Below are positions 10,751 through 24,300 of a DNA stretch of 64,000 nt, piece after piece. A program made the translations under genes and the position numbers. The stretch is from Hermatobates lingyangjiaoensis (lineage: Eukaryota > Arthropoda > Insecta > Hemiptera > Hermatobatidae). Within the stretch, counting starts at the first letter, position 1. Each line of letters begins with the position of its first letter. The stretch lies in NCBI GenBank assembly GCA_026182355.1, contig JAPFBL010000035.1:868001-932000 (forward strand), written 5' to 3'. Under the pieces are notes generated by a model. That model saw nothing but the letters and a program-made list of their open reading frames with translations, did not search any database and had not been told where the DNA came from.

Positions 10751-11589
10751 ACATATGTTCACACAATCCATTACGAATAGCAGTTTTTCCTCTATCATTT
10801 GTGAATGATATTTTAAAGTCTAATGTGAATTTTTTTTTATTCATATCAAATAAAACATTGTTTTATTAAAAATATAATCAAACTTCAAAGAACAATGAAG
10901 AAGGAAAGATCAGTTGAAGATCATCGTATTTATAAAAAAAAATTTGCGATATTTTCGAGCCTTACAAAGGAATAAGGTGTAATTTAACATGTAAAACTTT
11001 ATTTCAGTTGCTAGAAAATATAATCTTAAAAGGGACTAAGACAGAAATCATAAAACAAACTGTGACCAATAAATTGTACAGTTTTGGGAAGAAAAATTGT
11101 TGTAATGGAAAAATTTTTAATTTTTCAAAATATATGTTTCTTTTTTTCAATTACTTATTCACAAAAATAACTGGAAAATACATTTTTGTATATACAGACA
11201 CGAATGAATACAAATGAGTATGAAGCAACTCATTTTGTTTATGTATATAATATATTAGTATATAAAAGTAATATATAATAATAATAATATTAATAATAAT
11301 ATAAAATATAATAGAATTTGTGTATAATATAGTAAAATTTAATTATTACATTATATTGTCATTTTTTTTTGACATTATGAGGTTGCGTTACGTAGTGAAA
11401 TAGGGTCACAAATTAAACAATTACCACATGCCTTACATACCCTCGTTACGGTAGTGATAGACAATTAATATGCACTGTCATAAAAAGTTAATAAATTACT
11501 TTATTATGGCCAGTCACAACCCTGACTGGAAAAAAGTTATGTAATTTTACATCCAATGTGTTAGTATTAACATGTGTTTATTGTTGCAG

Positions 11590-11617
11590 GTACAGACGAA
11601 AGGATACCTGTACACAG
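11590..11617 (+). other. Possible 28-nt microexon (speculative)
   Basis: Flanked by a good 3' splice site (TTTATTGTTGCAG) and a near-consensus 5' splice site (ACAG|gtaagt). Content reads VQTKGYLYT in the phase set by 9597-9629. Confidence 0.25.
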
Positions 11618-12239
11618 GTAAGTGAGCATGTTTATATATTTATTGCATGTAATCATTGCATATTTATGTGTTTTGAATGTATGTCATACTTATTATAGGA
11701 CCGGACGTTCTTCAGGTTTTCATTATGTTGTTTACTGCAATGTATGTTTATATTGATAAGAATGAAAGCTGATTGGAAATTAAGCAGTCATTCCAAGCTC
11801 ACACACTATTCAAATTCTCTTACTTCCACTGTTCTTCCCAGACAGATCGTCATCTATTAGGAATCTAGAACAGTGATTCTTAAAGGAAGTCTATAGAATA
11901 TCCAGGTGTCTCTGATTAATTCAGGATAACGTATCCAGACATTATAAGTAGTCACTATACCTTATGTTATGCATTATATCTCCTTTTCTGAACGCATCAT
12001 TATTATGAGTGATAAGTAACAGTGATTTTCTTGTAAAGAACAACTGCTCACTACAAACAGGTCATAGAGGCATAGTGAATGTGTTTTCCCATTGGCGAGA
12101 TTATTGGGGTTCACCAACGTGAGGAAAAATTCCATACTTTGGAACAACATTACTTCTTAATCAAAACTAGGGTGGCCATTAAAACTGTCCAATGAATGAA
12201 GAAGAAATGCGAGCTCCTCCCTATACCGATCAAATATAG

Positions 12240-12308
12240 CCCAAAGACTGAAGAAGACGCTGAGACTCATCAAGTTCATATTCTCTGAGCACAAGAATCA
12301 AACTGAAG
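12240..12308 (+). other. Possible exon (speculative)
   Basis: Between AAATATAG and CTGAAG|gtaagc. In the phase carried from 11590-11617 it reads QRLKKTLRLIKFIFSEHKNQ then TE without a stop. The acceptor lacks a pyrimidine tract. Confidence 0.2.
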
Positions 12309-12639
12309 GTAAGCATCATTTACTATGTTATAAATAGTTACTTTTTTTTTCCTATAGTATTTGAATTAATAAAAAAAATATCTCAAAGATTTCTATAACC
12401 TGTGCCTTTAAATATTTCTAGCCTTAAAAACTTCTCGACTCCAAACAGTTTTAGAACTGCTCCAATAGAACAAGACAAAATCTACAAACACAATCGGCTA
12501 TTGAAATCACCTGTTATTGTAGCAAAGTACGCATCATGAATATTGACTCGTAATGCAAAATTTGTCTTCGGCAAACATTTATCATCGCATATTTATCGGT
12601 AAGCAAGGTTTTATGGTGAGTACAGGTATTATTTAAATC

Positions 12640-13480
12640 ATATTTTAACTTTAATGTGTATTAAAATTATATTTAAAATCAATTTAAAATTATTATATGT
12701 GTTAAGCTATAGTTGTTGAATAGGTATTTACTTTAAGTTTTGAGTTACGCAACTAGTTTTAATTTAGTGTCTCATATAATTTATATGTTTTGAAGGTAAA
12801 TACGATTTTCAGGTACAAAAAAAGGGTTTGATTACATTCTTATTTTAATTATACTGTTTATGTTAACCCAAGGATGTTAAAAAGGTATGTATTTTATTAC
12901 CTTCAGGTTTAGAGTTATATAATTATTTTTATTCTGTTGTCTCAAATATGTTTATGATTTAGGGGTAAGAACGATCACCAGGTGTATAACAAAGTGTCAT
13001 TTCACATATATTTTAATGTTAATATCTATGTTAAGCTATAGTTGTTGAATAGGTATATGTGTTATTACCATAACTTTAGAGTTACATACTTACTTATATA
13101 TTTATATTTTAGTATCTAATTTGACTTATATGTATTAGGGGTAAGTACGGTTTTGAGGGGTCTAAATATGTGTTATTATATAATTATTTTACTGTTTACG
13201 AGTATATTAAGGTGCATTTGTTGAATAGGTATTTCATTTATTGCCTTTAAGTTTAGAGTTACATAACTATTTTTATTTAAGTGCCTCATACAATTTGTAT
13301 GTTTTGAATCTAAGAACCTTTGTCAAGTAAACATGAAGGTTTGATTATATTCTTGTTTTAATTATACTGGGTATGTAGAGGTATAGATGTTAAATAGGTA
13401 TGTGTTTTATTATACTTAGGTATAGAGTTGCATAACTATTTCTGTTTTAGTGTCTCATACAACTTAAAAAATAAATCTCA
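12640..13480. repeat. Diverged tandem array, ~170-bp unit, five copies
   Basis: The mark GTTGTTGAATAGGTA or close variants recurs at 12712, 12873, 13041, 13217 and 13386 (spacings 161, 168, 176, 169). Between marks the order is conserved: TTTAGAGTTACATAACTA, TTTTAGTGTCTCATA, GGGGTAAGTACG. Units have diverged by substitutions and small indels. Confidence 0.85.
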
Positions 13481-13699
13481 GAATCTAACATTAGATTAAT
13501 TTCGGAAACAAAGAAATACGGTGAGTAAAGATATCTGACTACATTCTTATTTTGATTTTATTATAACATAATGAAATAATTATTTATTATGACATAGTGG
13601 AAATGTACAAGCCAAAAATGAACCAATCATGGCAGTTCTGGAGCATTCTTCAAGAAACTTGGGGAAACCGTATTCTGAACCTTACCCCATCGTAGCTTC

Positions 13700-14560
13700 A
13701 AAGTGTAAGTAGTCAATTTCTTCTAATGTATTTTATATTTAGATTATTCGACATTTTTATTTTTAGTTATTTTAGTGCATTTATAAATTTCAGTGTTAAT
13801 TTTACCTTCGGCATTCGTTGACCAGTGTTTTAGAATATTGTAACTCAGCTAACCCTCTAAAAATACAAATTAAATATTTTTAGCGGTAACCTTTGTACCT
13901 ACCATATACCCAACAAAATCATTACGATGGATAAAAGACATTGAAAAAGAATATATTTCATAGCAGACAGTATGGTCGTCCATATTCATTAGACCAGTTA
14001 AATTTCTCTTAAACCCTTGAATGTGATTAAAAAAAGAATGACCTCGTGGAACTTCTTCTTAAAATAAATTAATAACGCAGAAACCATGTCAAAATAGGTC
14101 ATCGGTGAGGGAATCTTAATTTTCTCTCAGTTTATCCCATCTATATCTGTTAATTATATAACGAATATTTAATCCTAGTTACAGTTCAATTTGAAATATT
14201 ACTACAGGAAGAACGCAATTATTATCTTATTTTGGGTAATGTTCCCATTTTCAATATTTGAAATTCATGTATTTTTATGATATAAAATTGTAACATCCGA
14301 GTGATTGGGAAGAAAGAAAGGGAAAGAAACCAGGCCATTTACTAAGTTTGGCTGGAGAGCTAAGATTCCTGTCAGACTTGAACTAATATGTCTACCCCAT
14401 AATCTAACTTCAATTGCAACAATGTCTCTTACGTTCTGAATTAAACTAAACTAATTATTTAAAATTATATTCATTTCTAGAATTTTCTAGCAGTGACGGA
14501 AACTCATTTATAATCAATTCAACTACTTAGGTTATTACATATCATATTAACCCTTTGGGG
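13700..14560. other. AT-rich non-coding stretch
   Basis: No supported gene or recognisable repeat. Confidence 0.55.
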
Positions 14561-15000
14561 GTAATATTGCATGTTGAGAAGTAACTTTTTTTCTGTAAAT
14601 GTGTTTTTAGACTTCTTTTTTCCCTTAAACTACTAACTCTAGTTAGTAGTTAAAATTTTGGCCTCATCATGGAAGTAACAGAAACAATATGTGAAAAAAA
14701 TCCTCAATTTTAAAACAACTGGAAATTTTTTTTTTCAATAAAAGAACATTTTTTCAGTAAAAATGTTGACTTATGATTGAATTTGAAAGCTTCTTAAGAG
14801 GATATAAGCCATACCGTTCGATGGATTAGAATTAAATTACACCTGAGAATAGCACTGTATATGAGGATCAATTAAGGGTTTTTTTTACATTACTAAGAAT
14901 AGGCGCTTGGTACATTTAATGAATTTAATTAAATGGCTAATTAGAAAATAATAAAATTTTGAAAAAAAATTAACTTAAAATTAGTAATTTATAAAAAAAA
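14560..15000 (+). repeat. Dispersed repeat R, partial copy
   Basis: The block AATTTTAAAACAACTGGAAA, poly-T, ATAAGCCATACCGTTCGATG and ACACCTGAGAATAGCACT matches the middle of the R copy at 48838-49650. No coding capacity. Confidence 0.65.
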
Positions 15001-15109
15001 TTATTGAGTGCCGATTACTGCAAGGATATAAAAACAGAAAATATTCTTGGAATAATGGTTCGCTGTACTTCTTGGATTGGTTTACAGATGTGTAGATTAC
15101 TTTATAGAT

Positions 15110-17480
15110 AACCACTCTCCTTCAACCAAAAATCATCATCTAATAAATGTCTGATTGGTGTTGACTTTACATTTACATTGTCTTTACATGTTAGTATCTG
15201 GATTCAATTTGTAGTTACTGTTATATTAGCACCAGTTTAATGGTGTTTTTAGTACTGTTTATATTGTTAGCTTTACCGTAATGTAAAAGTTCACAGTTTT
15301 ATATTTTAAAGAAATAATTACATCTATAAGTGCTTGTATTGTTACCAAATTAATATTTTATTTGTCAAAATGTTGACTGTTTTATTTTATTATATAATTA
15401 TATAATTTAAATTATATATATTTCTATATAAAAATCGTTAATCCAGATTTGCGCATAATTTATTAGGAAATAATTAACTTGCAGGATTTTTTCTCGGTGT
15501 AAACTAAGGTGTCTTACACAGTAAAGTATAACTTGACTAATAAAAGAATAAAAGGCTTTCTAAATGCAATTGATGATGTTAAGCCCACACTCGTGTGACC
15601 ACCATGAAAGAGGAAACTTTTAACATAAAAATACTTGAGGCTGCAATCTCGTGAAAACAGGCTCTCAACCAAAAACCTTGGTAACATCATTTCTTGTTCA
15701 AAGAGAACAAAATAGCTCAAATCAAATTTTAAAAGAGAAAGCACTTTCAAAGAACGAGTTTACTTTCTTAATATACTTTATATTAAAACTTTAAAACATT
15801 TTCGTTTTAAAGTTTCTTAATGGAGTTACCTAAGATAATCAATGCTAAGAGAGTTAAACTACTTACATTTTAACAGATTTAAAAGAAAGTTTTCGATGCA
15901 TTATTTGAAATCAAATTTTACCAAGAAGTTAATCTATAATTAAACAGTAGACACCCTCAGATATCTTAAACTGAAATTTTGGAAGTATTTCACGATTAAA
16001 ATTGCAAAAAAATCATGCATTCAACCTTTCGTTGTATATGTTGAGCAGCAAGTAAGTTAGGTTTCTCTCTGTCAATGTTAGTTGTGTTCCAGCACCTAAA
16101 ATTCATCATATTACTCTTTTAGAAGATTTCAAAGTTTGGTAGATCTATTCCCTGCAAATTTTATAAGTTTCGTGGTAGTAGAAATGATAGTTTGGTCCCT
16201 AAACTAAAAACCAGCTCTTAATAAATTCCAGTTGTTCTTTGAAATGAACCACTCTTCCCTGGTTGTAACAATCATTTGTCAAACATGAGATCTTGCTCCC
16301 ATTAGAACACAATCTCTGTAAAAAACTTACAATTCCAAAAAGGTGATTATTGGTAATCTGAGACGCGTTAAGGATGTTTTTATTCTTCTAATGTGTGATT
16401 GTATTGTAGCAATTTTATAACATTCACAGAAAGTAACTTGTATTGTGTCAGCGTTTATATGTAGAACATACAAAACCTTCTCAAGTGGAAGTTATTTCCT
16501 GGAAGAATCAAATACGTAAAACAAACATGTGTCAGAAACGGGTAGAATAACACGTAATTCAATACTATTTTTACCGTTTATGTGAACCCGGAAAGGGTGT
16601 TCCAAGCATTGTTATTCAAATGTGGTCAACAGAAACCAGTTTGTAGAAGTTAGATGATCACGGTCTTAAGCAGATTGATAATCAAAATGTGAAATGCAAG
16701 TGAGAAAATTACAAAATAATACTAGAAATCAACTCCAGCTGCAACAACCAACTTGATCATGAAGACCAACATCACCTGACTAACCAATCAGCCAGGATGA
16801 CTAGGAGTAAGATCTCATGACACCAAGGCTTTGTCATTGATATCCACATAGGAAGCACGACAAAGGGCTCTGTTAGATCGCTTCGTGTCAACGGGGAGAC
16901 ACTCTCCTTAAGACCAGAGCAAATGAATTTCTTCCTTTATTGTAACCTCTCCTAGTAGGATTTTACTGAATCGAAAGCTAAATCGACAACAAAAACATTA
17001 GAGTTGTATAATCGTAATTATTTTAATTTATTTGTATTATTGTCTTTTTTTGCGAAATAAGAATTTTTATTTTACTATTAATTATATTAAACTAATGACT
17101 ATTTCTATTACATTCATATTATTTTTAAATTTAAATTATTTATGTTATTATTATTGAGGTTAATAGTGATATTATCACTTACAATTAAGATAATAGATAT
17201 TAGCAATCATTGAAATTAGTTATTTTTCTACAGTTATAATTATAACTTTGCTTGAAATTATTTCACCATGGGAAAAAGATATCGGTGAGAGGGCGTTGTT
17301 TCCACTATACACCTACCACTGAAATACAATGAGCAAAGCAGCCAATCAATGATTTTTTCCTTCATTCATTCACTCTCACATAGATTGAAAATGACTGAAG
17401 GCAACTGTCAAAATACATCGACCACAAACCTACTAAACCGTTGATCTTAAAGTTTGCGATGTTTAATAATAAAAATCATA
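15110..17480. other. AT-rich non-coding stretch
   Basis: No gene seen. 16700-16950 is somewhat GC-richer (CAATCAGCCAGGATGACTAG; CAACGGGGAGACACTCTCC) and probably an old unclassified repeat. Confidence 0.5.
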
Positions 17481-17489
17481 TAGATACCA

Positions 17490-17610
17490 ACGTCTAAACC
17501 ACAGTAAGAAATCAGAAAAATAACTAAGATCTTTCAACCAAAGCTAGCGGTCTTCGTTTAAAGATACTAGCTGTTGTTCTGATTACGTACTGTTGTTTGG
17601 ACGTTGTTTT
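17490..17610. repeat. Degenerate family C foldback
   Basis: TCTAAACCACAGTAAGAAAT and AAGATCTTTCAACC are recognisable with a weak right arm (TACTGTTGTTTGGACGTTG). The hammerhead core is lost. Confidence 0.6.
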
Positions 17611-17939
17611 TATTGTGCAATATTGTTTTATATATAATCATTCATCATCATTATTTGGTATTTGCTGCTTATTTTAACAACATTTCTATTATTTTATTTT
17701 TACGTGTTCTATTTATTTATTATTTGCATATTAATAGTTTTATTGTTATATTATTTTTATTATTATTTGTTATTAATATAGCAATACTTCCTCATAAAGT
17801 GTAGACCCTGATAGATTGCTTTTAAGAAGGATACTTCAGTCTTAGTTTGGATTCCAAGTGGCCCCTTAAAGCTCCTGACAACGGATGGTAAAAAGTACTA
17901 ACTTTTCGTGTTTTTCTCTGTGTGTTTCCTAACAGTGAT

Positions 17940-19080
17940 TCTATTAAGTATACTTACTAGATCGCTGTGTGAGAAGCAGTGACTTCTCGGGAGGATACCT
18001 GCTTAGCATACCGGGGAGCTGCAGACCCCAAACCCCTACCAGTGGGATTGGGCCAGGAAATCAGCTGAAGGACTGGAAACTTGTACTTTCCTGGGAGAGG
18101 CTCTGGTTTTTGATGGGATCTCAGAGTGGGGACGATCAGATACTACCCTCTATCGAGCCCTTTTATATTACGAATAGAGAAACCTTAAAGACTTTCTAAC
18201 ACTTATTAATACGGATGAGGTGGCGTTTAGCTAACGAGAGATTTGTAATCTCTCTATGAGTCGTTCACTATGATACTAGACTCCTCATAATGACTACGCC
18301 CTGTTGGGGTCAGATTAACTATCAGTAGCAAACCTAGGTCCGGGGTAACGGATATTGCCCTCTTCAGAGGGGCACGACTGAGTTCATAACAACCCTATGG
18401 TTGTCCTTAAACTGGAAGACATATCTAGGAAGCTTGACCAGTAATATATACATACTAGAATATATCCATTTGCAATGTACCCCCTTAAGCGGAGTTAAAT
18501 TCATATATACTTAAACCATATGAAGGATGATATATATGAAGGTGATGTAGCACCTAAACAAGGTGCGGCACACTCAGATGGAGTTTATATGAAGTTGTGT
18601 TAAATCTTTAATCATAGATATTTGATTCAAATCTTCGGATCTTTAGTTAGATTATGTAAGCCTCACTTTTGTTATCATCAAAAATCAATGTTTTTGAGAA
18701 ATAACATAATGATAATTATAAAATATTAATGAATTTAAAGCTAGGAAGAAGATTTATTGTGCACTGGAAATCTAAAAGGTCTTTATTTTGTGCTAAAAGA
18801 CCAACAAGTATTGAATTATGAATAGTAATTACAGATGGTATCAATAAATACAATGTTAACGGCCTCACAGCAGGTGGGCTAGTTAACAAGCTCCTCTAAT
18901 ACATCACTGCTTTGGTGTACATTGCTATAAACCCCACTATTGACTTCCTATTGGAGTACTAAAGGTCACAGCTGGGAACACCAGTACTTTTTAGTCAAGC
19001 ACCAAGGGAACCTGACTATGAGCCCGCTAGTGGTTTACCTGTAGTCAATAAAGTGGCAAGTCAAGAGTGCGAATACATTC
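17940..19080. repeat. GC-richer unclassified element
   Basis: 17960-18520 and 18840-19070 stand out by base composition and complexity (CCGGGGAGCTGCAGACCCCA; GAAGACATATCTAGGAAGC; GGCCTCACAGCAGGTGGGC). They may be the 5' leader of a retroelement, but I find no protein family. The 76-codon frame at 17969-18199 is not convincing. Confidence 0.4.
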
Positions 19081-20240
19081 TCATTGAATAAATTAAAAAA
19101 AACACCTAATTTTAAAAAAAATATTAATCATCATTAATCATTAATTATCATAATTTTTGTGTTTTAAAACATAATGGTAGTAAAAATACTAACTACTAAA
19201 ATCCTTTTATTTATTTATATGAAAGAAATATATAAATAATATTGCTTGTACCCGATAAGCTTGCATTGTTATGGAATAAATTGCTTTCTTTCATATCTGT
19301 ACTCTTTCTAAACGACGAGCTGAAAATTTCCTTCATTTTTCTAGATATTGGATATATTATCTAGCCTTAATACTTTCAGTTCAATATTGTGTGGTATTTT
19401 TATCACATCCAATATAATTTTATGATTTTTATAGATATTATTAATAAGGTGGAAGCAGCAAGGAAATCTAAAGAAATCGTTAAACTAAATGCAAGCAAAG
19501 CCGCTAATTTTGTACACCTGCATACATCATCATCAGAATATAAGGTACTGTTATCAATGTAGTATTATCAGGTAAATGAACTTAAGCCATAATATAAACT
19601 CAGTAATTCATTGCATTATTATTGGCATTCGTTGGTGCTAATTAGTCACTATAATACACTACAGCTGCAATCATGTGATGTTATTAGTTATTTCTTATAA
19701 AGCAGATATCTTCATACCAAAGTATGTTTGTATGTATAGCAGGTTCAGCTTGAAGCTTCTTGTTTTTAATGCAATGTAAATTCTTTGTGTGTTTATAGCA
19801 TTAAAACGTCGTAGTGTTTTAATCAAACAGCTTTATAACAACAACAATAATAATTTAAATATTGTATTATTTAAATGAAAATATAATTAAAAAAAGCTTT
19901 CCGAGTTAATTTTAGACGAGCTACTCAAAAAATTACCTAAAAACATCATTACTTGATATTTTACGAAACTAATAACTTTTTTCAATAGGTTGCAATTATG
20001 ACTAAAATTAATTTAAAAGAAAGTTTTGTTGTATACTTTAGTATGTTTTTGCAAAAACGTGATTATTGAGTGCTTCATGAGAACTAAGTCAAGAATAAAA
20101 GTTGCTCCATTAAACAGTTTCTTCACTAACATCACAATGTTCACTGGCTTTAAAAAGTAAACTTCACTAACTTTTTTTTTTCATAACTATAACCATCATT
20201 ATCATCACTGTGAAATTATTATCCGAAAACACTATATATA
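19080..20240. other. AT-rich non-coding stretch
   Basis: Nothing recognised on either strand. Confidence 0.55.
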
Positions 20241-20244
20241 TACA

Positions 20245-20416
20245 ATTAAAAGAAACGGATCAGCGGACTTTTTTAAAATAAAATAAATTCAAAACGAAGG
20301 AAACACACAGAAAGACACAGACATAACTCACATCGATATTTCGACCATCGTCGTCATCAGGAGGTGCGAAGAGCGAAGAGTCCCGCAAGAAGACAGGGCG
20401 GTACTCCGCCCATCAT
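20245..20416 (-). mobile_element. PLE 3' leader, family D
   Basis: In reverse: GGGCGGAGTACCGCCCTG, TTGCGGGACTCTTCGC, ribozyme motif, TTATGTCTGTGTCTTTCTG and TGTTTCCTTCGTTTTG. Nearly identical to 57185-57318, so recently active. The left side runs into (TA)n. Confidence 0.78.
20327..20363 (-). ncRNA. Hammerhead-like motif, family D, intact CTGATGA
   Basis: Stem I CTC/GAG, core CTGATGA (20354-20360), extra C, stem II GAC/GTC with loop GATG, GAAA (20339-20342), TATCGATG, T, GAG. Confidence 0.65.
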
Positions 20417-20578
20417 ATATATATATATATATATATATACCAATTAAATACTACAATAAACAAATATATATTAATTAAAATGCTCTAAGGCCTTTCGTTA
20501 GAACATCAAAATAGTAAACATATTTGTTTATTTGGTATTTAATTCATATATTATATCAAGAGTTATTGTTGATTATTA

Positions 20579-20604
<26 letters not shown>

Positions 20605-20612
<8 letters not shown>

Positions 20613-20825
20613 CTTATTCATATATATATATAAACCAACCGAGTCCCGATAAACTTTAATTTTGTTTCTCTTCTATGGTCGATACTTTTATCAATGTTTA
20701 TATATTTTGGGATAATAAATATGGGTTTGTATGAGGATATAAGAAGAACATAAAACTGACCGAGTCCCAATAAACTTTATTTTTTTTCTATTCCACGGTC
20801 GATACTTTTATCAATATATATATAT
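20605..20825. repeat. Tandem duplication of a family G end
   Basis: ACCGAGTCCCGATAAACTTT ... CGATACTTTTATCAAT occurs twice (20638- and 20758-), about 120 bp apart, between (TA)n tracts. A mirror copy lies at 40812-40870. Confidence 0.75.
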
Positions 20826-20829
20826 ATAA

Positions 20830-21330
20830 ACTGGTAGCAAATCTTCATCTAAGGATGTATTGTTAAATAGCAGAGCAGATTCTGCATTTACGATTTTAGA
20901 GGTCGAAAGCTAGTGTTTTCTTCTATAATTTAGTTATAGTTAGTCCTTAACATATGTAAATTTGAATCTTTGCTCTAAGGACTGCCTGGTTGGTTGACAT
21001 GTGATTGCACAGTTCGTTGTCTTGACATCACTTGTGAATGGACAGTGTATCCCAGTTAGTGCTTTTATTGTAAACCAATGAAAGGACTATTAATCAATTA
21101 TATAGTTTCATAAAAACTAACAATAGTTTATTTGTCCGACTTTCTCTAAAAACTTCCACATCACACATATGTTATCAGTTATTGAACTGTGTTATTGCCT
21201 CCAGTATGTCTCCGGGAAATTTGTTATTTTCATAGCTTTTGCAGCACAGAAAAGTGATTAGAAAAAAAGAACAATTGCTGAAAAAATCGTGAATGCAGAA
21301 TCTGCTTTGCTATTTAATAATATATATATA
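20830..21330. repeat. PLE foldback, family B, with N-terminal peptide
   Basis: Arms TTAAATAGCAGAGCAGATTC and GAATCTGCTTTGCTATTTAA. The right part encodes the block KIVNAESALLFNN preceded by a frameshifted MSPGN..., as at 38111. Only the 3' half of the hammerhead (GGTCGAAAGCTAGTG, 20901-20915) remains; CTGAAGA is deleted. Confidence 0.75.
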
Positions 21331-24300
21331 TATAAGAACCAAACGTGTCAGCAACAATAGAGACTATGTTTCCAGACGCACGAAATGGATAAGAGGAGAA
21401 GGCAGAGACATAATAGTGATAAAGTAAATATGTTTTGAAATAGAATAAATTTTGTGCAGAAGAAGGGTAAAAAAATAAACTATAAAATGAATAATACGAA
21501 AAGAAATAATGAGTTAAAAGATAATATAAAGGAAAAGAATAGAAGAAACCAAATATTTGATAAATACATCTCAGAATGATTAAACTTCATTTCTGTTCAT
21601 GAAATGTCGTTTATATTGAGCATAAACAACGCATCAACTCTTTCTTTTTCCCTCTATTATTCTATAGTCTGATTTTCATTTTTCATTTTATAGTTCTTAA
21701 TTTGCTCTTCTTTTGATTAAAATTTATTTGTAACTCTAAATTTTCTTACTTCTTCACTATTACCTACCTTATCCTTTTAGCCGGAAAGACTGTACATCTA
21801 TGTCATAGAGTCTATCTCTGTATATCATAACATATTACTAACTTAACTGAAGCACTTGTAGTACTTGGTTAATTTAAGTTTTGTAAATGTCGAAATGTAT
21901 TCATATTAATCGAAGATGATGAAAAATTATGCCATATACAATTTTTAAATTTCATCGATGAGAGTCATGAAAAAAAATGTCTTTTGTGTAACTATTTTAG
22001 ATCTTTTACTTCCTTGATGCTCTGAAAGGAGCTAGAAATTTAAAATCTCCTGTGCTTGTGAAACAGTTTAAATGCCATCAAACTTTTCTTTGTCTCCTTT
22101 CAATAAACAAATATGCTGAAATTCTGAACATTTTTCTTGTACATTATATAACATTTAAGGTATAAATATATATTATATTTAGTTCGTTAAATTTAAAAGA
22201 GGTCAAATCAAGAGTTAGAACCAATTATAGAACCAATGCAATATTGGTAATAAATTTTAATACCAATTATTATTAAAATTGGTTGAACTAAAATTTTTAT
22301 GGAGGTGTTCCTCCTCATTCGGCCACCTCTGAGCCCGAATGAAACTGAAAATCGTCTATACTTAGTAAAGAATTTATACTGTTTTAATTTCATTAAAATT
22401 GACATCTTTAAATTTTCTTGGAAGTTGACGCTTTGCAACCTCTTATAGTTATAATATGACGCAATACTACAACAATATGAAACTGTCTGAAATTCAAGAT
22501 TTTTTTGTGTAATGCAATATGTATGTTCTAAATGACTCCTAACTTGGGTGTAGGCGTATATCAATTTTTATAGGGATCTTCTTCTGATGCCCTTTGCCCT
22601 GTTGTCCCAGGCAAGAACGTGTTGATCACCCCCCACCCAACTAAATCCACCTGTCCATGAATCATTCACGTTATGCAGCTCAAGCCTCGAGTCTAAGCCT
22701 TCAAGAGGTTAGTAGTCTACCTGCTAACATCCAGGCAATTCTGCAAAGCAGTTTGATAGTGTATAATTAAATTCAGGCGGATACACACACATACAAGGAC
22801 ACAGGCATTCAATTATATACATCAGTACAAATATAAAATTATACACATATTGTAAATAAATAGAATACGAGAAATATAGTCAACTATTACCTAGTATATT
22901 GTCTCTAAATCAAGTATACTGTTACTACAGTAAAATGTAACGTCATTTTACACTAAATAACCTGTGTGTGCTAGCGTATCTGAAATGACGTGATACTTGT
23001 GGTTGTGGATGGGATTGAAGACATCGTCTTTCCTTTGAGCAGTCTAGAACAGCAATCTGAGATTCTCTGGGAGATATATAAGTCGTCAGGCATTCGCTCT
23101 GCCTGTCCTAACTTCAACTTAATATAAATACTTTATCTGCTCCACCAACTTTCCTTAGAATCTACTTTTTAGAAGATAAATTTAAACAGTCTGTTTTTCT
23201 TGGCAGTTTTTTCCTTATATTTTTGCTTATTTGATGAAATTCATAGCACACCCTCATTCACTTTTATTTCGTTTATAAGTCCTATACAATGTTCACTTCA
23301 TTTAGTTCTTTGTATAAAAAAAAAATGAGCTGAAACATTGTTTAAACAGTGGCCTTTATAATGGTTTTCTTCAATCACGTCATATTAAGCATAAGTATAG
23401 TATATTAATATTAAGCATAGTATAGTATAGTATATTAAGCAGTATATTAAGCTATAATGGGAATGCATTTCAGTTTATTTTTCAAATAAACTTTAAAGAA
23501 AATAACAGAAAAACCAATAAACCTAGAACATTTACATGTATAGAATATATACACACATATAGAAATTAACATGTGGTAATAACAACATACGAATAAGAAT
23601 AAATGTTTAATTTAATCTGAAGACTTAGTAAAGATAATCTGATTTTAAGAAGGCAAGTAAAGAAAATCTTTCGGTTATTATTGATAAAGTGTGAAGAGAT
23701 CGTCTGGTTTCCTCTGAAAGTGTAATGACATTTTAAATAATAATAACTAATACTTTATTGAATTAATCCCTGAATTTACTTTTTCTTAGTTTTTACGAAA
23801 TATCTCGGGCCCATTTTTAAATTCGTACTATGGTTTACCTTTACTACGTCGATTTTAATTCGAATGTTGTTTTGATATTTACATAAATATTATAACAAAG
23901 GATCTCAAAAATAAACTAAATAAGCAAACACAATAGATTACCATGCGGTCTCAAATTTTTAGTTTAATTATCATTAAGATGAAGAGAAGAGTGAAAGTTC
24001 AGCGCGACTTAAGAGTGACTGTTAAGAACCAACACTGTAGCCACAGTGACGTCCAATCAGATAACAAAGACTATGCATGTGCCTTCATTCAATTTGCCTC
24101 AGAAGTAATGATAATTTTGTACAACTGAAGTAAAGGTATGAGCTTAAAACTCATGTAATACTAAAGAATTTCTCAAAGAACAGCTGAGGCCTTGCTTATT
24201 GTGTCGGTTACATCGATTTTCCAGTTTAGTCTTACAACTAGAGAAACTGCAAGAATAGTTTTACATTTTTGATAACTCTAGCTTAGATATATTTAATGAA

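Noticed and set aside
17969..18199. 76-codon frame in the GC-richer block as a gene
   Set aside because: Composition is irregular, there is no family motif, and the block looks like repeat leader sequence.
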